From positions 1 to 6,438 of the forward strand of contig PFHP01000065.1 in assembly GCA_002782365.1 (NCBI GenBank): DNA of 6,438 bases, written 5' to 3'. Under the pieces are notes generated by a model, which did no database searches, was not told the origin of the DNA, and saw nothing but the letters and a program-made list of their open reading frames with translations. Every line of letters starts with the position of its first letter. The first letter of the stretch is position 1. Positions 1 through 4,760 of this stretch are shown in pieces. The stretch is from Candidatus Kuenenbacteria bacterium CG_4_8_14_3_um_filter_39_15. GTDB taxonomy: Bacteria; Patescibacteriota; Patescibacteriia; UBA2196; GWA2-42-15. The translations under genes and the position numbers were made by a program.

Positions 1-168
1 ATTATCAAAGGTAATATTTCGGAAAAAGGTTTTGGCAAAACTTATCTCATACCGGGCTGCGATAATTATTTGAACGTTAAAGTTGATGTCAGAAAGGGCG
101 AGCAGTATTTTTGCACTGAAGAGGAAGCGCTGGACGCCGGATTCAGAAAGGCGACCAATTGCCCGTAA
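1..168 (+). CDS. C-terminal end of a protein with a sunset-like domain (5' end outside window)
   Basis: Reading frame 1 is open from the first base to TAA at 166-168, giving 55 residues with no start inside the window. The segment begins IIKGNIS, continues with a YLIPGCDNY motif and ends with YFCTEEEALDAGFRKATNC. This pattern (IKGN, then PGC.xY, then FC(T/S)EEEAxxAGxRKAxxC) is what I know as the 'sunset' C-terminal domain. It is common in Patescibacteria at the end of thermonuclease-like and other exported or DNA-processing proteins. Three cysteines (fragment residues 20, 38 and 54) could bind metal or form disulfides; that is inference. The catalytic part of the protein is not in the window, so its function cannot be named. 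The gene is followed 18 bases later by rnhB on the same strand. Confidence 0.75.
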   Translation: MIKGNISEKGFGKTYLIPGCDNYLNVKVDVRKGEQYFCTEEEALDAGFRKATNCP

Positions 169-170
169 TA

Positions 171-179
171 TGATAAAAT
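171..179 (+). promoter_or_regulatory. Possible extended -10 promoter for rnhB
   Basis: The gap between the sunset-domain gene and rnhB holds TGATAAAAT, which fits an extended -10 (TG, one base, TAAAAT). Its end lies 7 bases before the ATG at 187, so transcription from it would start at or next to the start codon and give a leaderless mRNA. No convincing -35 box sits at the right distance (151-156 is GCGACC). No Shine-Dalgarno sequence precedes either ATG. Read-through from the upstream gene is equally possible. Confidence 0.3.
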
Positions 180-186
180 AACAGAT

Positions 187-801
187 ATGATGCTATTTGG
201 GCCGACATATAAATATGAAAACAAGCTCCATAAGCAGGGCTATCAAAACATTGCCGGACTGGATGAAGTTGGCCGGGGCGCTTGGGCTGGGCCAGTTGTG
301 GCGGCGGCGGTCATTCTGCCAGTTAAAATGAAAATAGCCGGCATTAGAGATTCAAAACTGCTATCGCCGCAGAATAGGGAAAAACTTGCTGTCTATATTA
401 ATAAACAAGCGCTGGCTATCGGGCTAGGCATTATTTCAGAAAAAGTTATTGACCAACAGGGGATTATCCCGGCGACCAGGAAAGCTTTTTTAGCGGCAAT
501 TAAACAGCTTCGGGAAAAAGTTGATTATCTTTTAGTTGACGGCATCAGAATTTTTAATCACCGATTGCCCAATGAATTTTTGGTGCGCGGCGACCGGCTG
601 GTTGTGTCCATTGCCGCCGCCAGCATCATCGCTAAAGTAACCAGGGATAATATTTTAAGAGATTATCATCAGCGCTATCCGCAGTATGGCTTTGATCTGC
701 ATAAAGGCTATGGCACGAGATTGCATAAAGAGCGCTTGGATGAGTACGGCGCGTGCGAAATACATCGGAGGAGTTTCAGACCGATAATAGATCAATTTTA
801 A
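187..801 (+). CDS. rnhB: Ribonuclease HII
   Basis: RNase HII cleaves the RNA strand of RNA-DNA hybrids and nicks DNA 5' of single embedded ribonucleotides, starting ribonucleotide excision repair in the cytoplasm. The 204-residue product is close to the usual length (E. coli about 198). The signature GLDEVGRG is at residues 24-31, supplying acidic residues D26 and E27 and the GRG loop that reads the RNA-DNA junction. The other two expected metal-binding aspartates are D118 (LLVDG) and D136 (VRGD). They are followed by the conserved AAASIIAKVTRD stretch and, near residue 180, by HKGYGT, whose tyrosine is the conserved junction-sensing residue. All key residues are present, so the enzyme should be active. 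Two ATG codons (187 and 190) are adjacent; 187 is used here, and neither has a Shine-Dalgarno sequence. The stop codon overlaps the first copy of an AT-rich repeat. Confidence 0.97.
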   Translation: MMLFGPTYKYENKLHKQGYQNIAGLDEVGRGAWAGPVVAAAVILPVKMKIAGIRDSKLLSPQNREKLAVYINKQALAIGLGIISEKVIDQQGIIPATRKAFLAAIKQLREKVDYLLVDGIRIFNHRLPNEFLVRGDRLVVSIAAASIIAKVTRDNILRDYHQRYPQYGFDLHKGYGTRLHKERLDEYGACEIHRRSFRPIIDQF

Positions 802-870
802 ATTTTCAATTTTCAATTTTAAATGAATTATTAATGACTGAATTTTAAATTTTGAAACACTAGAGATTAG
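794..870 (+). repeat. AT-rich intergenic repeat region after rnhB
   Basis: The decamer AATTTTAAAT occurs three times, at 794-803, 815-824 and 841-850. Copies one and three extend to the 13-mer AATTTTAAATTTT (794-806 and 841-853). Between them are two tandem TTTTCAA units and the word TTAATGACTGAATTTT; the block ends with CACTAGAGATTAGA. From memory, words of this kind (AATTTTCAATTTT, ATTAATGACTGAA, TAGAGATTAGA) recur in spacers of many Patescibacterial genomes as an interspersed repeat. That is recollection, not a search result. No strong GC stem followed by a U-tract is present, so it is not a classical intrinsic terminator. The repeat overlaps the rnhB stop codon. Confidence 0.55.
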
Positions 871-882
871 ATGCACATAGAT

Positions 883-911
883 TTGATTTATATTTATCTA
901 TTTAGTATAAT
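883..911 (+). promoter_or_regulatory. Sigma-70-type promoter for the 929-2710 gene
   Basis: TTGATT (883-888) and TATAAT (906-911) are separated by exactly 17 bases. The -10 is a perfect consensus and the -35 matches 4 of 6. Transcription would begin near 917-919, leaving a leader of only about 10 bases before the ATG at 929, with no Shine-Dalgarno sequence. The site lies just after the AT-rich repeat block, so the following gene appears to have its own promoter independent of rnhB. Confidence 0.65.
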
Positions 912-928
912 AACATTAAGATAACTGT

Positions 929-2710
929 ATGCAAGATATTAAGCCCAAGGGCAAAGCTGAAAAAATTAAAAATTATATAAATATGCCGGAGCAATCCCCA
1001 GAAGTTCAATCAGAGCTTCAACCAACCGAAGAACAAACCTTGGAACCAAAAATTCCTTGGTTTAAGAATAAGAAAATAATTATCCCAATTATTATAATTA
1101 CGGTGGTCATAGGTATTATTCTGCTGGTTTATCTTGTCTTATCTAGCATGCGTCAAGACTCGCAAAATGCTTCAAAATTAAAAAATCTACAAAAACAGGT
1201 AGGACAAGGCGGAGCTTGTTTAGATCACCCAGATTGTTTTGATGATTATATTTGTTTTTACGGTAGGGCGTATGATTGCATTACTAATAACGAAAGACAT
1301 AACTGCCAGGAGATTTTCGGAGACAATCTCTGCCATCGAAAATGCTTGAATAACACGGATTGTTCTGCTGATATGCCAAGTTGCAAAGAGGTGAGCACCT
1401 TTATTTCAGACACTGAATTTCAATTAAGGTTTTGCGTCAATGAAAAAGCGGAGAATGGTTTTACAGAAGGATGGAAAACATATCACAATGAACAATATAA
1501 TTATGAGCTTGAATATCCAGGTATGTGGCTTTATTCTCAAAATGAAGACGGTGGCTTTTTAGAGTTTAATGGTAAAACCATTGTAATAACACATGATGAT
1601 AATAGTAATAATTTAGGTATTAAGGACTGGCTTAAACATACTGATTACGTTTTGCAATCGGGGGATGATCTCAAAGAGTCAGTCACTGAACAAGGATATA
1701 AAATTTATGATATTGGAGAATTGTCAAATGGTAATGGTGGCCCTAATTATAAAACTTTTTTACTTAAAGACAACCATGTATTTAATTTTTTCTTAAATAC
1801 CAATTTTCAACATGGATTATATGAAAGGCAAGTTTATGATCATATGCTTTCAACTTTTAAAATTGAAGATTTTTCCACCTGGCAGACATATAAAAATGAG
1901 AAGTATGGGTTTGAGTTTAGGTATCCAGAGAAATGGGAATTGGTAGAAAGTCATTTTGACAAACGGCACGATATCCAAGTCTTTTATGAAATAAACAACA
2001 AGACTGGAATAGATTTTTTTATTACAATTGAGCCCAATGAAGATGGTTTGGACGAAAAACAGCTAAGAGAGAAAAATAAACAAAGTTACGTAGAATATTC
2101 TAGAATTATCCAAACAGGTATGGGCAATGCAATAGAAGGACCTATCGCAGGTGGCAGGTCGGAAAGTCTAATTATACCAACAGAAGAATATTTGTTTGAA
2201 ATTAACTACCAGGTTTTTAGAAAAGATATAGGTTATACTGGAAAAGAAGTAAATGATAAATTTCATAAATTTATTTCTACTTTTAAATTTTTAGATGAAA
2301 ATGTCTTTGATGTGAATAAAGTTAAAGAGGGTGATATTGTCGCCGGTATGAAAGTTGTATCCGTTAAACCATATCGTAGTGATATGACGGCATTAGGCCG
2401 AGAACAGAATCTTATCATTGAATTTTCCGGACAAGCGATATTAGAGGGTGAATACGAATTCATCCCGGAGGGCAGCATGCCTTCAGGCGTTTTATTTTCA
2501 GTCATTGGTGAGGAATTATCTAAACTCCCCCTTCCTTTGGGTAATAAGAGTGGTAAATTTATGTTTTATTTTACCAACCAAGATTTTGCCAAGGAACAGT
2601 TTGGATCAAGTGTGACCCTTGGCAAGGCAACTATAGTGATTGATAATTTTATTTATAAAACATATCCTACGGAATTAAATCATGAAGCAAAATTGGTTAA
2701 AGTAAAGTAA
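929..2710 (+). CDS. Membrane-anchored extracellular protein: Cys-rich module, two PsbP-like repeats, C-terminal beta domain
   Basis: I cannot assign a function; the 593-residue architecture is clear. Residues 1-49 are polar and end in KNKK, followed by one transmembrane helix at about 50-71. The positive residues before the helix suggest the N-terminus is inside and the rest outside. Residues 97-169 hold ten cysteines, an even number suited to disulfides, in a C-x5-C pattern (CLDHPDC, CLNNTDC). Two related units follow, starting at W182 (WKTYHNEQYNYELEYPGMW) and W318 (WQTYKNEKYGFEFRYPEKW), each about 135 residues and ending in (S)TFK. They resemble the PsbP-like units of Patescibacterial surface proteins. 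A final domain (about 465-593, starting VKEGDIVAGMKVVSVKP) looks all-beta. An in-frame ATG at 983 (M19) is an alternative start; neither has a Shine-Dalgarno site, and 929 suits the promoter spacing. The gene is visibly more AT-rich than rnhB, which suggests an accessory origin. Confidence 0.85.
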   Translation: MQDIKPKGKAEKIKNYINMPEQSPEVQSELQPTEEQTLEPKIPWFKNKKIIIPIIIITVVIGIILLVYLVLSSMRQDSQNASKLKNLQKQVGQGGACLDHPDCFDDYICFYGRAYDCITNNERHNCQEIFGDNLCHRKCLNNTDCSADMPSCKEVSTFISDTEFQLRFCVNEKAENGFTEGWKTYHNEQYNYELEYPGMWLYSQNEDGGFLEFNGKTIVITHDDNSNNLGIKDWLKHTDYVLQSGDDLKESVTEQGYKIYDIGELSNGNGGPNYKTFLLKDNHVFNFFLNTNFQHGLYERQVYDHMLSTFKIEDFSTWQTYKNEKYGFEFRYPEKWELVESHFDKRHDIQVFYEINNKTGIDFFITIEPNEDGLDEKQLREKNKQSYVEYSRIIQTGMGNAIEGPIAGGRSESLIIPTEEYLFEINYQVFRKDIGYTGKEVNDKFHKFISTFKFLDENVFDVNKVKEGDIVAGMKVVSVKPYRSDMTALGREQNLIIEFSGQAILEGEYEFIPEGSMPSGVLFSVIGEELSKLPLPLGNKSGKFMFYFTNQDFAKEQFGSSVTLGKATIVIDNFIYKTYPTELNHEAKLVKVK

Positions 2711-2748
2711 TAAATAAAAATTAATTCATTATAGGTAAACTATAAAAT

Positions 2749-3312
2749 ATGAAAAACGCCGGAGTATCGGGGGGCAAAAAATTATTAGACATCCAAGATA
2801 TTTTAGAGAATAGATTGGGCATAGTTTATGGCGCCAAAGTGGCTGATCTGGGCTGCGGCGGCAATGGTTTTTTTACTTTTAAAGTGGCGCGCTTAGTGGG
2901 CAAGACCGGCTTGGTTTACGCGGTTGATGTCTTGAAAATGGTTTTAAAGAATGTTGAGAACAGGGCTAAAATGGAAGGGGCTGATAACATCAAAACGGTC
3001 TGGTCTAATTTGGAAAATTTTGGGGCGGCTAATATCCATGATGCCAGTTTAGATTTTGCCCTGGTGATCAATGTGCTTTTCCAAAATAAACATCCGGAAA
3101 AAATTATCAGGGAAGGCACCAGACTGTTGAGGAGCGGCGGCAAAATGCTGGTGATTGATTGGAAGGAAGGCAGATTCCCTTATGGGCCGGTGGCAGAGAC
3201 AAAGATTGCTCCGGAAGCGGTCAGTGATTTTGCCCTCGGGGCAGGGCTGAAAAAAATCAGTGAGATTGAAGTTGACCAGTTCCATTACGGGATAATTTTT
3301 GAGAAATTGTAA
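2749..3312 (+). CDS. Class I SAM-dependent methyltransferase (UbiE/ArsM-like)
   Basis: The 187-residue cytoplasmic protein has the Rossmann-fold methyltransferase motifs in order. Motif I is VADLGCGGNG at residues 31-40 (the SAM-binding glycine loop). The end of strand beta-2 is VYAVDV, with D60 expected to contact the SAM ribose. A DFALVINVLFQ stretch near residue 105 corresponds to motif IV. LLRSGGKMLVIDW near residues 126-138 corresponds to the post-motif-IV strand typical of the UbiE/arsenite methyltransferase type. The substrate cannot be read from the sequence, and the fold alone does not separate quinone, metalloid, lipid or small-molecule methylation. It begins 38 bases after the upstream gene, with no Shine-Dalgarno site at normal spacing. 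Its stop codon is immediately followed by the ATG of the next gene, so it heads a three-gene unit with the membrane protein and yraN. Confidence 0.85.
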   Translation: MKNAGVSGGKKLLDIQDILENRLGIVYGAKVADLGCGGNGFFTFKVARLVGKTGLVYAVDVLKMVLKNVENRAKMEGADNIKTVWSNLENFGAANIHDASLDFALVINVLFQNKHPEKIIREGTRLLRSGGKMLVIDWKEGRFPYGPVAETKIAPEAVSDFALGAGLKKISEIEVDQFHYGIIFEKL

Positions 3313-3711
3313 ATGTCAAATTTACTAAAATTAAGTTATTGGTTTAATCCTAGCCCCGGTCAGTGGCTTGAGGGCAATTTAAAAATTGTTTATGCCGTTT
3401 TTGCGCTGCTAATAGTTGTTGGCTTAATCGCCTGGCTGTTTATTGGCCAGAACAAAGATAATAAACTGATGGCTAAATTTTGGCAGAGGGTCAAAAATGC
3501 CGGTTTCACGGTGGGCATAATTGGGCTGGCCCTTATTTTTTGCCGTCAGCAGAGGATATACTTTTTAAGCATGCCTTTTTTAATCTTACTCAACGCGGCT
3601 GGGGGAATAGTTTGGACATATTTTATTGTGAGATATATTTTTAAAACCGTGCCAAAGAAAAAAAAGGAGCTGGCAGAAAAAAAAGAAAAAGAAAAATATC
3701 TCCCCAAGTAA
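3313..3711 (+). CDS. Small three-helix integral membrane protein, unknown function
   Basis: I do not recognise a named family. The 132-residue product has a short amphipathic start (LSYWFNPSPGQW) and three hydrophobic segments at about 25-45 (IVYAVFALLIVVGLIAWLFI), 63-77 (AGFTVGIIGLALIFC) and 83-106. It ends in a highly charged Lys/Glu-rich tail from about 111 to 132 that is probably cytoplasmic. The ATG directly follows the methyltransferase TAA with no intervening base, implying translational coupling, and yraN starts 16 bases after its stop. The tail is encoded by long A tracts (eight A at 3658-3665 and at 3677-3684), which could be prone to slippage or sequencing error. An alteration there would change only the end of the protein. 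The tight packing suggests a co-expressed housekeeping role; this is inference. Confidence 0.8.
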   Translation: MSNLLKLSYWFNPSPGQWLEGNLKIVYAVFALLIVVGLIAWLFIGQNKDNKLMAKFWQRVKNAGFTVGIIGLALIFCRQQRIYFLSMPFLILLNAAGGIVWTYFIVRYIFKTVPKKKKELAEKKEKEKYLPK

Positions 3712-3712
3712 C

Positions 3713-3717
3713 AGGGA
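3713..3717 (+). promoter_or_regulatory. Shine-Dalgarno-like site for yraN
   Basis: AGGGA lies 10 bases before the ATG at 3728, a slightly long but usable spacing. It is one of the few purine-rich ribosome-binding candidates in the window. It favours the ATG at 3728 over the in-frame ATGs at 3737 and 3752. Confidence 0.5.
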
Positions 3718-3727
3718 ACAATTAACC

Positions 3728-4096
3728 ATGATTATTATGGATAAGCGCACTATGGGCAAGAAGGGAGAGGCCATTGCCTTGAATTATTTACTAGCTAAGG
3801 GGTATAAATTAATTTATGAGAATTATTATAGCAGATGGGGCGAGATTGATTTGATAGTTTTTGATCACCAGAGCGGGGAGTTGGTGTTTGTGGAAGTGAA
3901 AACAAGAAGCTCTGATAGTTTTGGTCATCCGGAGGATGCGATTGATGAGTATAAGTTGGAGCGGCTGAATAAGGCGGCGGACAGATATTTGCAGAAATAT
4001 GAGTATGACGGGGATTACCGCTTTGATTGTTTGGCAATTGAAATGGATTATGAAAGTAGAAGGGCTAAAATCAGGCAATTAAAAAATATTGGATAA
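3728..4096 (+). CDS. yraN: UPF0102 (YraN) family endonuclease-like protein
   Basis: YraN proteins have a restriction-endonuclease-like (PD-(D/E)XK) fold related to Holliday-junction resolvases; their cellular role is not firmly established. The 122-residue length fits the family (about 115-130). The hallmarks are visible: GKKGEAIALNYLLAKGY at residues 10-26, RWGEIDLI at 36-43 and VFVEVKTR at 53-60. E14, E39, D41, E56 and K58 match the expected active-site positions, so it should be intact. The C-terminus has the typical RLNKAADRYL helix and the DYRFDCLAIE strand. It is the third gene of the methyltransferase-membrane protein-yraN unit. yraN often neighbours rnhB in bacteria, and rnhB lies upstream in this window. 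A second partial copy of its 3' half is found at 6314-6438. Confidence 0.95.
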   Translation: MIIMDKRTMGKKGEAIALNYLLAKGYKLIYENYYSRWGEIDLIVFDHQSGELVFVEVKTRSSDSFGHPEDAIDEYKLERLNKAADRYLQKYEYDGDYRFDCLAIEMDYESRRAKIRQLKNIG

Positions 4097-4111
4097 TAAA
4101 TTTATTTTTAA

Positions 4112-4140
4112 TTGATAGAGTATTGATTGAATATTATCAT
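4112..4140 (+). promoter_or_regulatory. Candidate promoter for dinD and the downstream surface-protein gene
   Basis: TTGATA (4112-4117) and TATCAT (4135-4140) are 17 bases apart, each matching 5 of 6 consensus bases. Transcription would start near 4147, only about 6 bases before the ATG at 4153, giving an almost leaderless message. The spacer contains TATTGATTGAATA (4121-4133), an imperfect palindrome with TATT/AATA arms, a weak operator candidate. No E. coli-type (CTGT-N8-ACAG) or Bacillus-type (GAAC-N4-GTTC) LexA box is visible. Confidence 0.45.
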
Positions 4141-4152
4141 CAGACGTTATTT

Positions 4153-4746
4153 ATGACTAATGAAATTACTGCTCCGCATAAGGATTTTGAGAGCATTAAA
4201 AAAATTGATGAAAATGGTGTTGAATACTGGACAGGCCGTGAGCTGATGCCGCTTTTGGGTTATGAAAAATGGCAAAATGCCGAGGAGGTGATTAGTAGAG
4301 CGGCTCGCGCTTGCATTAATAGTGGGCAGGCTGTAGATAACCATTTTACTAAGTCCGGTAAAATGGTCCAAATTGGTTCAAATACAGTTAGAGAAGTTAG
4401 AGATTACAAATTTGATCGTTATGCTTGTTATTTGATAGCTCAAAATGGTGATCCTAGAAAATCTGAAATAGCCATTGCCCAGACATATTTTGCCATCCAA
4501 ACCAGAAGGCAGGAAATTTTTGAGCAATTGCCAGATACAGCCAAAAGAGTAATGATTCGCCAGGAAGTGACTGATCAAAATAAAAAATTATTTAAAACCG
4601 CTAAAGGAGCTGGCGTGACCAAATTTGGATTATTCAATGATGCTGGGTATAAAGGGCTTTATGGTATGCCGTTGTCAGACATTGAACAGAAAAAAGGAAT
4701 TAAGAAAGGCGAACTATTAGACAGATCTGGCTCTACTGGTTATTAA
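4153..4746 (+). CDS. dinD: DinD/BRO-N family protein, C-terminally truncated
   Basis: The product resembles DNA-damage-inducible protein D. In E. coli, DinD is an SOS protein that acts on RecA filaments; the N-terminal part is a BRO-N/antirepressor-type domain. Recognisable conserved stretches are FESIKKIDENGVEYWTGREL, LLGYEKWQNAEEVI, RYACYLIAQNGDPRKSEIAI, QTYFAIQTRRQE and YKGLYGMPLSDIEQKKGIKK. The frame is also open from a TTG at 4123, but the ATG at 4153 gives 197 residues, starts MTNEITAPHKDFESIKK and matches where family members begin. E. coli DinD has about 274 residues. Here the similarity stops after LLDRSGST, where relatives continue (H)MGSTELAANLFR..., and the frame ends two codons later. 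About 75 C-terminal residues are therefore missing. Neither of the other two frames continues the family, so this looks like a deletion or insertion junction, not a simple frameshift. Whether the shortened protein works is unknown. Confidence 0.85.
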   Translation: MTNEITAPHKDFESIKKIDENGVEYWTGRELMPLLGYEKWQNAEEVISRAARACINSGQAVDNHFTKSGKMVQIGSNTVREVRDYKFDRYACYLIAQNGDPRKSEIAIAQTYFAIQTRRQEIFEQLPDTAKRVMIRQEVTDQNKKLFKTAKGAGVTKFGLFNDAGYKGLYGMPLSDIEQKKGIKKGELLDRSGSTGY

Positions 4747-4760
4747 TTAAGTTGAAAAGT

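Noticed and set aside
794..853. Intrinsic terminator after rnhB
   Set aside because: The repeats are mainly direct and nearly pure A/T; no GC-containing stem followed by a T-run could be drawn.
3658..3684. A8 tracts as a programmed frameshift or slippage site
   Set aside because: They lie at the lysine-rich tail near the end of the gene. No conserved overlapping frame follows, so low-complexity coding explains them.
4123..4152. TTG start giving a ten-residue longer DinD
   Set aside because: The extra residues are not family-like and would overlap the candidate promoter; the ATG at 4153 matches where homologues begin.
4097..4152. LexA/SOS operator in front of dinD
   Set aside because: No match to the E. 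coli or Bacillus LexA box was found; only a weak TATT/AATA palindrome lies inside the promoter spacer.
4752..4760. TTG start for the surface protein
   Set aside because: The ATG at 4761 gives a standard signal peptide (MGKIFIF...); the three extra codons add nothing and have no ribosome-binding site.
4737..4760. Frameshift in dinD that could restore the full protein
   Set aside because: Translating the other two frames past the GST motif does not give the expected ELAANLFR continuation; one frame runs straight into the surface-protein signal peptide.
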